This document shows, piece after piece, positions 27,894 through 37,293 of a stretch of DNA of 64,000 bases. Each line of letters starts with the position of its first letter. The stretch's first letter is position 1. A program made the position numbers and the translations under genes. This DNA is from an uncultured Lachnospiraceae bacterium (lineage in GTDB: Bacteria; Bacillota; Clostridia; Lachnospirales; Lachnospiraceae): assembly GCA_934320895.1 (NCBI GenBank), contig CAKRFY010000013.1, positions 1 through 64,000 on the forward strand. The letters run 5' to 3'. The notes beneath the pieces were generated by a model that was given only the letters and a program-made list of their open reading frames with translations, did no database searches and was not told the origin of the DNA.

Positions 27894-28889
27894 ATGAGAT
27901 TATCAAAAAAACTAGTATCAATACTTACCGTCACTGCATTGGTGACAAGCCTTACTGCCTGTGGAAGTTCAAACGGCAAGTCTGGTTCAAAAAGTTCAGG
28001 TCAAAAAACTTATAAGATCGGTATCTGCCAGCTCGTGGAACACAACGCATTAGATGCCGCAACTAAAGGATTTAAGAAAGCACTTATAGACAAACTTGGA
28101 GAAGATAATGTTGAATTTGACGAGCAAAATGCTCAGGGTGAATCAACGAACTGCTCTACTATCTGCAATGGCTTTGTCACAAATGGTGTAGACCTTATCA
28201 TGGCAAATGCTACAGGAGCTTTACAGGCAGCAGTTTCAGCAACAAATGAAATTCCTATCGTAGGAACTTCTGTTACTGATTATGCTACAGCTCTTAACAT
28301 CAAAGACTGGAACGGAACTTCCGGTACAAATGTAACAGGAACAGCCGACCTCGCCCCTATCGACAAACAGGAAGACATGATTCTTGAAGTCAAACCTGAT
28401 GTAAAAAAAGTCGGTATACTATTCTGTTCATCTGAACCAAACTCAGCATATCAGGCTAAGCTTATGGAAGAAGAACTTAAAAAAGATAACATTGAATATA
28501 AAGAATATACAGCATCTGATTCAAATGAAATCCAGTCTGTTACTCAGACAGCATGTTCCGAAGTTGACACTATCTATGTTCCGACAGACAACACAATGGC
28601 GTCAAGCATTGAAACCGTTAAAAATGTAGTTGTACCCGCTGGAATCCCTCTCTTCGCCGGTGAAAAAGGTATATGTGTAGCCGGAGTTGCAGCTCTTTCA
28701 ATAAGCTACTACAATCTTGGATATCAGACAGGTGAGATGGCTTATAAAATTCTTAAAGAGGGTGCTGATCCTGGAAAAATGGCTATTGAAACAGATAAAA
28801 AACCAACAAAGCTTTACAACAAAGAAAACTGTGATACTTTAGGAATCAAAATTCCTTCCGGTTACACAGAACTTAATGATGCTAAATAA
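27894..28889 (+). CDS. ABC transporter substrate-binding lipoprotein (DUF534/TrpX type)
   Basis: 331 residues. A lipobox (SLTACGSS) follows a short signal peptide; the mature protein is a two-lobe binding protein of the ABC_sub_bind family: YKIGICQLVEHNALDAATKG, VDLIMANATGALQAAVSAT, KKVGILFCSSEPNSAYQAKL, DTIYVPTDNTMASSIETVKN, GICVAGVAALSISYYNLGYQ. Relatives bind aromatic amino acids (TrpX) or other small ligands. The permease and ATPase genes that usually follow are missing; the next gene is convergent. AAGGAGGACGCAA precedes the ATG; a longer frame from 27870 would run through the operator. Confidence 0.88.
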   Translation: MRLSKKLVSILTVTALVTSLTACGSSNGKSGSKSSGQKTYKIGICQLVEHNALDAATKGFKKALIDKLGEDNVEFDEQNAQGESTNCSTICNGFVTNGVDLIMANATGALQAAVSATNEIPIVGTSVTDYATALNIKDWNGTSGTNVTGTADLAPIDKQEDMILEVKPDVKKVGILFCSSEPNSAYQAKLMEEELKKDNIEYKEYTASDSNEIQSVTQTACSEVDTIYVPTDNTMASSIETVKNVVVPAGIPLFAGEKGICVAGVAALSISYYNLGYQTGEMAYKILKEGADPGKMAIETDKKPTKLYNKENCDTLGIKIPSGYTELNDAK

Positions 28890-28924
28890 GATTTAATTCT
28901 GTAATGCTAAACTTTTATACAAGC

Positions 28925-28965
28925 AAAAAAATTCCTCATAAGTTCAAAACTATGAGGAATTTTTT
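28925..28965. terminator. Bidirectional terminator
   Basis: AAATTCCTCATA pairs with TATGAGGAATTT, flanked by A and T runs (28925-28965), between the converging binding-protein and pyrophosphatase genes. Confidence 0.85.
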
Positions 28966-28990
28966 ATATACATAAAAAATAAATATTTTA

Positions 28991-30646
28991 CTATTCTTCC
29001 TGCAATGCCATCATCATTGCAGGTATTATCTGTTTCTTTCTTGATACAGTATTTTTAAGAATGATCGTCTCAGTATCTTTTGGCAAATGAAATGCTTCAA
29101 GTGCAAGTTCTCTCGCCCCACTTCCATAATATAAAAGCTCAGTGCTCGCCTGCAATATATCAGTAAGCATAAAGAAAAGCATCGATACTTCATGATCCGC
29201 CATAGCCTTTTGCATATATGGCATAAGCTTTTCCTTTATCGCTTCAAGTTCTTTACTTGTCATAGCAGTTATCTGACCAACTCCAAAAGTTTGTTCTCCG
29301 ACAACAAACTTTTTAAAATCCTGATAAAATATCTCCTCAGGCGATTTTGATGATAAAGCACTCCCGGCAGTAAACATCTCCATTGCATAATCATGTGTCT
29401 TTATACCAGCAATCGCAGCAAGTTCCTCAGTTGCAATCCTATCTGTCTCAGTACATGTAGGTGATCTGTAGACAAGCGTATCTGATAATATTGCTGAACA
29501 TAGAAGGCCTGCAATCTCTGGTGTCACCTCTATCTTATTCTCTTTATACATCTGATATATTATAGTCGCCGTACATCCAAGAGGCTGATTTCTAAAAAAT
29601 ATCGGACTCATTGTTTCAATACTTCCAATCCTGTGATGATCGATTATCTCAAGAAGTTCCGCATCTCCTATGCCATCCACAGCTTGTGATGGCTCATTGT
29701 GATCTACCAATATTATTTTTTTCTTTCTTGCGCCTAAAAGTCTTCGTCTTGAAATCATGCCGAAATATCTGCCATTCCAATCTAATATAGGGAAATCCCT
29801 GTATCTCTTTTTTGCCATGACGTCACGGATATCATCAATAAACTCTCCAAGTCCGAATGTTATAAGGTTTTCACTCTTCATAAAAAATCTTATAGGAATA
29901 CTCTGATTGATAAGACGTGATGCCGTAAATGTATCATACGGTGTCTTTATTATAAAGCATCCTTTATCCTGTGCTAGTTTTGTAATTGTAAATGAAACAG
30001 GTGCACCGTCACACACGATAATACACTTTGCTCCCATCTCAATAGCACAAAGCTGAGATTCATACCTATTTCCAAGAATCACTATATCTCCATTCTCAAT
30101 GTAGCTCTCCATAAGGTCAGGATTTGCCGCTGCAATAAGACATTTTCCTGATTTTATAGTCTCATCGGCATCACCTGATGTCATCTCTCCCCCAAGTGTC
30201 TCAACTATATTTCTAAATGGTGTCTCTGCATTTGCAATAATCCTGCTGTCATAAACATCCATGTAAGATTTCGCAATATCCTCTATAGTAATAAGTCCCT
30301 TTAAATATTGGGATTCATCTACTATAGGAAGTGTTTGCAGTGCATCTTCTCTCATTATTTCCCATGCTTTTTTAAGAGAAATATTCTCCCCTACTCCCTT
30401 TACACGTCCCACATCAATATCAATAACCTGCGGCCTTACATCATTCATATAATCAGGCGGAAGTACACCAAACTTTTTGAGAACAAACCTTGTCTCTGCA
30501 TTTATCTGACCGGCTCTCTTAGCAACATAATTTTCACCGGTTATCTCTCTTTTAAGTCTCGCATATGCGATTGCAGAACATATAGAATCTGTATCCGGAT
30601 TTATATGCCCTATAACATTTACTACTTTTTCTGAACTAAGCGGCAT
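28991..30646 (-). CDS. Manganese-dependent (family II) inorganic pyrophosphatase with CBS-DRTGG insert
   Basis: 551 residues. The DHH-superfamily phosphatase begins VVNVIGHINPDTDSICSAIA; the insert holds two CBS repeats (LQTLPIVDESQYLKGLITIE and RYRDFPILDWNGRYFGMISR) with a DRTGG domain between; the core resumes at ILVDHNEPSQAVDGIGDAEL and LEIIDHHRIGSI (DHH motif), and the C-terminal DHHA2 part ends with the substrate Arg/Lys motif SRKKQIIP. It hydrolyses PPi to phosphate; CBS-type enzymes are controlled by adenine nucleotides, the DRTGG ones also by diadenosine polyphosphates. The SD AGGAGG lies 12 bases before the ATG, a rather long spacing. Confidence 0.93.
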   Translation of the reverse strand: MPLSSEKVVNVIGHINPDTDSICSAIAYARLKREITGENYVAKRAGQINAETRFVLKKFGVLPPDYMNDVRPQVIDIDVGRVKGVGENISLKKAWEIMREDALQTLPIVDESQYLKGLITIEDIAKSYMDVYDSRIIANAETPFRNIVETLGGEMTSGDADETIKSGKCLIAAANPDLMESYIENGDIVILGNRYESQLCAIEMGAKCIIVCDGAPVSFTITKLAQDKGCFIIKTPYDTFTASRLINQSIPIRFFMKSENLITFGLGEFIDDIRDVMAKKRYRDFPILDWNGRYFGMISRRRLLGARKKKIILVDHNEPSQAVDGIGDAELLEIIDHHRIGSIETMSPIFFRNQPLGCTATIIYQMYKENKIEVTPEIAGLLCSAILSDTLVYRSPTCTETDRIATEELAAIAGIKTHDYAMEMFTAGSALSSKSPEEIFYQDFKKFVVGEQTFGVGQITAMTSKELEAIKEKLMPYMQKAMADHEVSMLFFMLTDILQASTELLYYGSGARELALEAFHLPKDTETIILKNTVSRKKQIIPAMMMALQEE

Positions 30647-30734
30647 TAGCTTACCAAACCTCCTTCATATTAAAATAATTATCTTAAAAAACATTACAAC
30701 GAAGTCAAATCTATCTTAAAATTTTTTAATTACT

Positions 30735-33068
30735 CTAATTCAACTCCTCCTCAGTGTACCTATTTATATCTATTACATACTTAAATTTCTTTGCAAGTGC
30801 AGGCGCAAACCTAAACATCTGATCAAGCGTATCTCCCTCGTCAGCAAGTATTACAATAAAGTCACCATAGAATTCATCCATAAGTCCAAATATCTTTGTA
30901 ATCGTAGGAAAATACAAATCTGCTGCACCATTAACAAGAAGACAACTCCCTTTTAGTTGCTCCTTACACACATCAAAATTCATCTGATTTAACTGCTTTG
31001 CTTCAATACAGCCTATTCTTCCCTGACTTAAAAAGCCATTCTTTTTTAAGACTTTTACTATCTTCTTTGATGCTGTAACTATCTTTTTTGAATCCTCTCC
31101 TATAAGGACAAAATGTGACGGATCCTTTTCAGCATTTATTAAAGTTAAAACATCACTAAATGTCTTATGCAACGCTCTAGTTGTCGGCAGATCATCTTCT
31201 GGTGTTGAATAATCTGTAATGTCATTCTCCACATCTGACTGTGCTTTGTTTTTATTTATGCCAAACAATTTTGCAGCCCTCTCAAGTTTTATCTCCGTCT
31301 CCGACTTTTCATCAGGAATAGTTTTATCTGTCAGTTCATTTTGTAAAACAGATGTAACTTCTGTTGCATTGTTATCATCGACACTATCACCACTGTCTTC
31401 TTTGTTAATTTTACAATCATCATTTTTAGTCATTATATCAGAATGTTCATCAACTTCCTGATTTTTAATAGCTGTTGTTTCTTCTTTTTCAGAATCATTA
31501 ACCTCTTCTATCACTCTATCTATAGGCTCCGTATGTCCCCAATCATCAGCAACAGTATCAACAATACGATTTTTCTTTCCATTAAATATATTTCCGGTTA
31601 TACCTTTCAGATTACTTTTTATCTCTTCAATATCTGAAGGTGCCATAGCCTCTTCTCTTGAAATAACATAATTATCATCAGGCTTACCTGCCTGCTCCAC
31701 TCCATACATATCACTTTTAATTTTTTCTTTTACTTTTATGGAATGTACTTTTAACTGTTCCCTTTTTTCTGCCTCATATATAGCTGATATCTCTTTTGAA
31801 AGATCCTGTGTAATGCCTGTTCCTGACTGAGAATGATGACTATATTTCTCTTTTTTCTTTACATCTGAAGACTCATCCTGTATATTCTCATCATCTTCAT
31901 ACTTTATATCTGCATGTTTTGTTTTTGCAAGTATATCATCTTCTTTATTTTCTGATATAACTGTTTCTGTATTATTACTAAATTTCGACGAATGCTTCCA
32001 TAAACCAGATAGCTTTTGCAATCCATCAATTGCCCTTCTCGCCATCTCCACACCATCAAAATCCTCTACTTCATCATCATTCTCATAAAGTATAGTATCC
32101 GCGTCCGTAGGAGAACTATCATCTAAAAATTCTTCATCTCCCTCAGATTCACTATCATTAGCTGCATTGCTAGAATCTTTATCTTCTTTTGATTCCTCAA
32201 TATTTTTATCTTCCTGTCCATCCATTTTTAAAAGCTGGTCAACAGCCTCATCTCTTGCATATTCAGACTCTTCTTCATCATTAAAAACATTAAAACTATC
32301 ATCTAAAGATTCTTCATCTTCCTCAAAATTTAGTTTTATTGCCTTTTTTACTTTACTGCCTATGCTATTATCATGTCGTTCCAACTCACTTTCAGATTCC
32401 ACATACTCTGTAAGATCAGGCAGAGAACCCGTATCATCAGGATTAGGAATTTCCTTTTCAACAGTATAATCCCGGTCATCTACGTAAGCAAGCTGCTCAT
32501 CATTATCAATACTTGTAATAAGGCGTTTCGCTCTGTCAACAATCTCGCCTCTTCCAAACCATAGCTTTATATCCTCACATTCACTTCTACATTCATCGAA
32601 ATGACCTGCTTTAAAATAAAGCTTGGCAAGCTCATACGCCCACTCTTCTATATATTCTTCTTCTTTAAGTGATTCCAGTATCTCTATAAGCTGCTCAATA
32701 GATGCTCCTGATGCCTTATCTATACGGTATCTTAATATAAGTGCATCCCTTCTACTTGAATTCATTGCAACAAATTCCTGATAGTATCCTTCAGCCTCAT
32801 CCAGAGCATTTGTGCGTATGGCAAGATATATAAGTCTGTATAAAACTCTCCTTGTGCGACTTTTCTTGTATATCCTCAAGTATGTATTCTTCGCAGCATC
32901 AAACTGTTCTGTCTTTGTATACACATCCGCTATCGCATTCAGATCACTTATACCTTTTACCTGCCGCATATCAAGAGTCTTTACAACCGCAAGTGCTTTT
33001 TTATATTTGCGAACCTCGATCAGATGATGTATCTGCGCAATTCTTATTGTTAATTCATACTGTCTCAT
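30735..33068 (-). CDS. Large TPR protein with acidic linker and C-terminal alpha/beta domain
   Basis: 777 residues, cytoplasmic. Residues 1-190 are TPR-like helical repeats (RKYKKALAVVKTLDMRQ, TKTEQFDAAKNTYLRIYKKS, AYELAKLYFKAGHFDECRSE). Residues about 200-600 are a long acidic, Ser/Glu/Asp-rich, probably disordered region. The C-terminal 150 residues form an alpha/beta domain (DPSHFVLIGEDSKKIVTASK, GSCLLVNGAADLYFPTITKI, YGDFIVILADEGDTLDQMFR) that resembles an AAA-like fold without a P-loop. I do not recognise the family beyond this. ATG 33068 has GGAGGG upstream; a GTG four codons earlier overlaps it. It lies between the nitrilase and pyrophosphatase genes, all on one strand. Confidence 0.7.
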   Translation of the reverse strand: MRQYELTIRIAQIHHLIEVRKYKKALAVVKTLDMRQVKGISDLNAIADVYTKTEQFDAAKNTYLRIYKKSRTRRVLYRLIYLAIRTNALDEAEGYYQEFVAMNSSRRDALILRYRIDKASGASIEQLIEILESLKEEEYIEEWAYELAKLYFKAGHFDECRSECEDIKLWFGRGEIVDRAKRLITSIDNDEQLAYVDDRDYTVEKEIPNPDDTGSLPDLTEYVESESELERHDNSIGSKVKKAIKLNFEEDEESLDDSFNVFNDEEESEYARDEAVDQLLKMDGQEDKNIEESKEDKDSSNAANDSESEGDEEFLDDSSPTDADTILYENDDEVEDFDGVEMARRAIDGLQKLSGLWKHSSKFSNNTETVISENKEDDILAKTKHADIKYEDDENIQDESSDVKKKEKYSHHSQSGTGITQDLSKEISAIYEAEKREQLKVHSIKVKEKIKSDMYGVEQAGKPDDNYVISREEAMAPSDIEEIKSNLKGITGNIFNGKKNRIVDTVADDWGHTEPIDRVIEEVNDSEKEETTAIKNQEVDEHSDIMTKNDDCKINKEDSGDSVDDNNATEVTSVLQNELTDKTIPDEKSETEIKLERAAKLFGINKNKAQSDVENDITDYSTPEDDLPTTRALHKTFSDVLTLINAEKDPSHFVLIGEDSKKIVTASKKIVKVLKKNGFLSQGRIGCIEAKQLNQMNFDVCKEQLKGSCLLVNGAADLYFPTITKIFGLMDEFYGDFIVILADEGDTLDQMFRFAPALAKKFKYVIDINRYTEEELN

Positions 33069-33105
33069 CTTTCCCTCCACGCATTAGAAATATCGAACTT
33101 TTATA

Positions 33106-33897
33106 TTACTGCCATAGTCTGTAATATAATTCTTCTTTTCTGTCATTTCCGATTGCAAATTTTTTCCTAAGCTGCCATGCCATATCATCCAGTTCACAGA
33201 TAAGCACACTCTCTTTTCCTGAAATTTCTCCTAGTATATTCCCTATGGAATCAACTGCCATACTGTCTCCACTGTACAATATACCACCATGTTCCCCAAA
33301 ACAGTTTACTCCAACAACATATGACTGTGTTTCAATCGCTCTTGCACGAAGCAGCGTCTGCCAATGTACATGCCTACTCTCTGGCCAGTCAGCAATTACA
33401 AACATAACATCCGACTTTTTTGCAGCCGCTTGAAATATCTCAGGAAATCTCAGATCATAACAGACAAAAAGACTTACCATGTGTTCTTTAAACGGAAATG
33501 AAACTATTTCCTCTCCTCCCGCATAAACGTCACTTTCTCCTCCATATGTGAAAGGATGAATTTTCTCATACTCAGCGATAGTTTTCCCTGTGTTGTCCAC
33601 AACCGAAAAAATATTTTTACCCTTTTCCCCTTCTTTCTCAGGCAAAGATGCCCATCCAAACCCTATCGCAATATTATACCTTTGAGACAAACCGCACATT
33701 TTTTTGACTGTATCAGATGAATGTCTTTTCTCCCCTATTTTTTGAATATTCATGGAAAATCCCGTAAAACTCATCTCAGGAAAAATAATTATATCCGCAT
33801 TTTCAGAAGCCGCATCACATATCATATTCTCAGCTTTCTTAATAGATGCCTCTTTATCCTCCCATATCATATCAATCTGTGCAAGTGCAACTCTCAT
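33106..33897 (-). CDS. Carbon-nitrogen hydrolase (nitrilase superfamily, omega-amidase-like)
   Basis: 263 residues. The Glu-Lys-Cys triad is visible: IIIFPEMSFTGF (Glu), YEKIHPFTYGGE (Lys), VSLFVCYDLRFPEIF (Cys). The order and spacing fit the YafV/Nit2 branch, which hydrolyses omega-amides such as alpha-ketoglutaramate; the substrate here is inferred. HVHWQTLLRARAIETQSYVV is the usual following segment. The ATG at 33897 is chosen because family members start MRVALAQ; GGGAGG lies about 11 bases upstream. It may be co-transcribed with the TPR gene (37 bases apart). Confidence 0.88.
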   Translation of the reverse strand: MRVALAQIDMIWEDKEASIKKAENMICDAASENADIIIFPEMSFTGFSMNIQKIGEKRHSSDTVKKMCGLSQRYNIAIGFGWASLPEKEGEKGKNIFSVVDNTGKTIAEYEKIHPFTYGGESDVYAGGEEIVSFPFKEHMVSLFVCYDLRFPEIFQAAAKKSDVMFVIADWPESRHVHWQTLLRARAIETQSYVVGVNCFGEHGGILYSGDSMAVDSIGNILGEISGKESVLICELDDMAWQLRKKFAIGNDRKEELYYRLWQ

Positions 33898-34078
33898 AAA
33901 TAAATCTTCCTCCCACATTCACCTATTCTTATATTCAGGTATCTTCTGCGCTCATATAGCTATTATAACTAATGCTCACTTATAAAACAAGTATAGTAAC
34001 ACCAATTATCAAAGTGACAACAGCAGGTGTTGTATGTTACAATTAGATAAGTAAAATAAATAATGAAAATATTTTTAA

Positions 34079-34110
34079 GCTGTCACTTTTACATAACGAC
34101 ATGTGACAGC
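34079..34110 (+). other. Hairpin in the DUF4867 gene leader
   Basis: GCTGTCAC (34079-34086) pairs with GTGACAGC (34103-34110) around 16 bases, 31 bases before the ATG. It is followed by A-rich sequence, not T, so it is a leader structure or operator, not a terminator. Confidence 0.5.
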
Positions 34111-34141
34111 AAAACTAAACTTAATTTCAGGAGGATAAACT

Positions 34142-34780
34142 ATGAAAATTCAATCAGTTACAGATGATGCATTTAAAACATACGGCCGTATTGTTGACGG
34201 ATATGACTACAAACTTCTTTTAGAAAAGCTTGAAAGCGAAACCGAGAAACCTGCTGACAGCGTTATCTATGAACCAACATGTGAAGCACTTGAAAATACT
34301 CCTGCATTTTCACAGCTTCGCGATAATTGCTACGGTGGAATGCCTATTCAGATCGGTTATTGTAATGGAACAAACACAAAATTAAACTGTTTTGAATATC
34401 ACAGAGACAGCGAAATTGACATTGCCGCTGACGATGCAATTCTTCTCGTTGCAAGACTTCAGGATGTGGAAAACGGCAGTATTGATTCAAGTAAAACAGA
34501 AGCATTCCTCTGTCCTAAAGGAACTGCTGTAGAACTCTACTCTACAACACTTCACTATGCTCCTTGCAGTGCAAAGAAAGGCGAAGGCTTCAGAGTTGTT
34601 ATCGTTCTTCCAAAAGACACAAATCTTGATATGCCTCAGATCACAAAAGCAAACGCCGAAGATTCTCTACTCTGGGCAAAAAATAAATGGCTTATTGCAC
34701 ATAAAGACACATCAGAGGCAAAAGCTGGTGCTCACGTAGGACTTACAGGCGAAAATATTGATATTGCTGATTTAATCTAG
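34142..34780 (+). CDS. DUF4867 family protein (cupin-like)
   Basis: 212 residues. MKIQSVTDDAFKTYGRIVDG, GMPIQIGYCNGTNTKLNCFE, YHRDSEIDIAADDAILLVAR and ELYSTTLHYAPCSAKKGEGF are typical of DUF4867, which resembles ureidoglycolate lyase-type cupins. The conserved His, Glu and Cys could bind a metal. Members sit near sugar isomerase or kinase genes in Lachnospiraceae as I recall, but not here. CAGGAGGATAAACT is a strong SD. The function is unknown. Confidence 0.85.
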   Translation: MKIQSVTDDAFKTYGRIVDGYDYKLLLEKLESETEKPADSVIYEPTCEALENTPAFSQLRDNCYGGMPIQIGYCNGTNTKLNCFEYHRDSEIDIAADDAILLVARLQDVENGSIDSSKTEAFLCPKGTAVELYSTTLHYAPCSAKKGEGFRVVIVLPKDTNLDMPQITKANAEDSLLWAKNKWLIAHKDTSEAKAGAHVGLTGENIDIADLI

Positions 34781-34824
34781 TACAACGAAACAGCATTCTT
34801 AAAAAATGGAGAAACAAATAACTT

Positions 34825-36246
34825 ATGAATTTACCCGAGAAATTTATTGAACGAATGAAATCAATGCTTGGTCCTGAAGAATTTAAACTATTTGAAGCAA
34901 GTTACTCAGATAGCAAAGCTTACGGACTTCGCATAAACCCGTTGAAAATAAAGTCTCAGGATGCATTACCCTTCTTTTTAAGTCCCGTTCCATGGGCCAA
35001 GGAAGGGTTTTATGCTGTTCCTGAAGAAAAACCAGGCCGGCACATTCTGCATGAAGCAGGCGCATATTATATCCAGGAACCAAGTGCCATGTCTGTCGCT
35101 GCCCTCCTTAATCCACAGCCAGGTGACATAGTATGTGACCTTTGTGCAGCTCCAGGCGGCAAATCCACTCAGATAGCAGGCATGTTAGACGGATATGGAC
35201 TTCTTGTATCAAACGAAATATTTCCACAACGCGCAAAAATACTTTCTCAAAACATCGAAAGACTTGGTATTAAAAATGCTGTTGTCTGCAATGAATCTCC
35301 CGAAAACATGGCAAAATACTTTCCTGCATTTTTCGACAAAATTGTTGTAGATGCTCCATGTTCAGGCGAGGGAATGTTCAGGAAAGATGATACTGCTATT
35401 GAAGAATGGACCCCCGACAATGTAACACTATGTTCTGAAAGACAAAAATCCATTTTATCACAAGCTCAAAAAATGCTTAAACCAGACGGTGTTATCGTTT
35501 ATTCAACATGTACCTTTGCTCCATCTGAAAACGAGGAAATTTTAATCTGGTTCTTAAGGGAATACCCTGATTTTTACGTTGAAGATTACCATGATATTCT
35601 TGGAGTGAATATTTCATGCGGAAACACTGACTTTATTTCAAACGAACTTAAGCCACTAACTGATGAAGAATCAAAAGCTATAAAATCTTCTTTAAGATTA
35701 TGGCCACATAAAATAAAAGGTGAGGGGCACTTTGCAGTAAGACTTATAAAAAATGGCGGTGAAGACGCTGTTCAAAAAAAGAAAAAGAAATCATCTGGTA
35801 AAAATATACTTTCCAAAAGTGAAAGAAAACAGTTACTAGAATTCATGGCTGATTTTCTAAATAATACAGATTTATATGCTGATAAAAGATATGAATATTT
35901 CGGAGATGAACTTTATATGATTCCAGATGAAATGCCTGAACTTAAGGGTATTAAACTCCTAAGAGCCGGACTTCATATTGCAACAAAGAAGAAAAAACGC
36001 TTTGAACCCGCCCACGCTTTTGCTAAATATCTTAATCCAGCCAATGTAAAATGCTCTTTTGAATGTTCTGATGAGCAGGCTGAAAAATATCTTCACGGTG
36101 ATGTTATACAGATAACAGATAACTCTCTTTCAGACACGAAGGGTTTTATTTTAGTATGTTATAATGGCTTAAGTCTCGGCTGGGGTAAAATTACAAATAA
36201 CACTATAAAAAATCATTATCCCAAAGGACTCAGAATAAATTATTAA
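34825..36246 (+). CDS. RsmF/RsmB-type RNA m5C methyltransferase
   Basis: 473 residues. The SAM-binding Rossmann core shows VCDLCAAPGGKSTQIAGMLD, SNEIFPQRAKILSQNIERLG, the catalytic pair IVVDAPCSGEGMFRK and VIYSTCTFAPSENEE (two Cys in PC and TC motifs). An N-terminal PUA-like RNA-binding part begins LPEKFIERMKSMLGPEEFKL; the C-terminal domain (GIKLLRAGLHIATKKKKRFE) is that of RsmF. The target is probably a cytosine in 16S rRNA. It lies 44 bases after the DUF4867 gene. Confidence 0.92.
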   Translation: MNLPEKFIERMKSMLGPEEFKLFEASYSDSKAYGLRINPLKIKSQDALPFFLSPVPWAKEGFYAVPEEKPGRHILHEAGAYYIQEPSAMSVAALLNPQPGDIVCDLCAAPGGKSTQIAGMLDGYGLLVSNEIFPQRAKILSQNIERLGIKNAVVCNESPENMAKYFPAFFDKIVVDAPCSGEGMFRKDDTAIEEWTPDNVTLCSERQKSILSQAQKMLKPDGVIVYSTCTFAPSENEEILIWFLREYPDFYVEDYHDILGVNISCGNTDFISNELKPLTDEESKAIKSSLRLWPHKIKGEGHFAVRLIKNGGEDAVQKKKKKSSGKNILSKSERKQLLEFMADFLNNTDLYADKRYEYFGDELYMIPDEMPELKGIKLLRAGLHIATKKKKRFEPAHAFAKYLNPANVKCSFECSDEQAEKYLHGDVIQITDNSLSDTKGFILVCYNGLSLGWGKITNNTIKNHYPKGLRINY

Positions 36247-36260
36247 AATTCACAAAACAA

Positions 36261-36291
36261 CAAATGCAGCAGGTTCACCCTACTGCATTTG
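36261..36291. terminator. Hairpin between converging rRNA methyltransferase and transglycosylase genes
   Basis: CAAATGCAG (36261-36269) pairs with CTGCATTTG (36283-36291). It overlaps the last codons of the transglycosylase gene. The T-runs are interrupted, so termination is only probable. Confidence 0.5.
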
Positions 36292-37018
36292 CTGTTTCAT
36301 AAGCTTTTTTATAACTTAGAACTCTATTTACATAAGTCTTACAAAACGATGGCACTCCACCGTACTTCTTAACTGCTCCACTTCCGGCATTGTATGCTGC
36401 AAGAGCAAGTTTTACATCCCCATTAAATTTCTTTAAATGAGCTGCAATAAGTTTTGCTCCGCCCATAATATTCTGTTCTGCATCATATGGGTCTTTAACT
36501 CCTAATTCCTTCGCCGTAGATGGCATAAGCTGCATAACACCTACTGCTCCGGCACTAGAAACATCATTAGGATTAAAATCCGACTCTGTCTTTGCAACAG
36601 CTTTAAGAAGACTTTCAGATACTCCATATTTTTTCGCTGCTTCTTTAAATATGCTGTCATACTTTGTCTTTTTCATAGCATCTGCCGTAGTGGTAGCGGT
36701 ATCCGAAGTCTTTTTTGCCTCAGATGTCTTTTCATCCGCTACATCAACATATACATATGTTTGTCCTGTCGTCGCATTCTTATATAAAATTTTTCCTGTT
36801 GATGTATCATTATTATCCGATGATGTATTTTCTGTTTTATTTGTATTAGAACTTTCTGATGACGATGCTGTTTTCTTAGATACAGAAGCATTTTCTGCCT
36901 TTTTCTTCTGGCTGCTAAGTACCGTTCCAAAACTTTTTATACTGGTATGTCTCTGCACACCATCATTTTTCAATTCTGCCAATGGCTTAATTTTCAATCC
37001 CTGAATTCCGCTGATCAC
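36275..37018 (-). CDS. Lytic transglycosylase (SLT domain)
   Basis: 247 residues. The C-terminal 110 residues are a goose-lysozyme-type SLT domain: YDSIFKEAAKKYGVSESLLK, the catalytic Glu in AVAKTESDFNPNDVSSAGAV, GVMQLMPSTAKELGVKDPYD, IMGGAKLIAAHLKKFNGDV, ALAAYNAGSGAVKKYGG. It cleaves peptidoglycan between MurNAc and GlcNAc. The N-terminal half is Ser/Thr/Lys-rich and disordered, and no signal peptide is visible, so export must be unconventional (for example via a flagellar-type route) or the protein acts elsewhere; this is odd. The GTG start at 37018 follows GGGGGGA. The upstream small gene ends two bases before it. Confidence 0.87.
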   Translation of the reverse strand: MISGIQGLKIKPLAELKNDGVQRHTSIKSFGTVLSSQKKKAENASVSKKTASSSESSNTNKTENTSSDNNDTSTGKILYKNATTGQTYVYVDVADEKTSEAKKTSDTATTTADAMKKTKYDSIFKEAAKKYGVSESLLKAVAKTESDFNPNDVSSAGAVGVMQLMPSTAKELGVKDPYDAEQNIMGGAKLIAAHLKKFNGDVKLALAAYNAGSGAVKKYGGVPSFCKTYVNRVLSYKKAYETANAVG

Positions 37019-37020
37019 TT

Positions 37021-37293
37021 TTATCCCCCCTGCTTATCAAATAATTTACTCAGTGTAATATCATCATTTACATTTCCAACCTGTTTCCTCTTAACGGATG
37101 CCCCCTCAACATATGCCTCCATCACATGCATATAACTTGTCTGTTCTACTATCTCAGCCGAAGATACCCCTTTTATATCTGGCTTTTTATATACAATCTT
37201 TGCAATCTTTTTATCCGGATGTACACTTTTGCACGAAATGGTTTTCGCTTCTTTTCCCTTAACAGGTTTTTTAAACAAAATAACCACCCCCAT
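37021..37293 (-). CDS. Small hypothetical protein, operon partner of the transglycosylase
   Basis: 90 residues, basic at the N-terminus (VVILFKKPVKGKEAKTISCK), then KKIAKIVYKKPDIKGVSSAE and HVMEAYVEGASVKRKQVGNV. I do not recognise it. There is no signal or TM. Its stop lies two bases before the transglycosylase GTG and its last codons supply that gene's SD, so the two are translationally coupled. The SD for this gene is weak (AAAGGCG, 8 bases). Confidence 0.55.
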   Translation of the reverse strand: MGVVILFKKPVKGKEAKTISCKSVHPDKKIAKIVYKKPDIKGVSSAEIVEQTSYMHVMEAYVEGASVKRKQVGNVNDDITLSKLFDKQGG

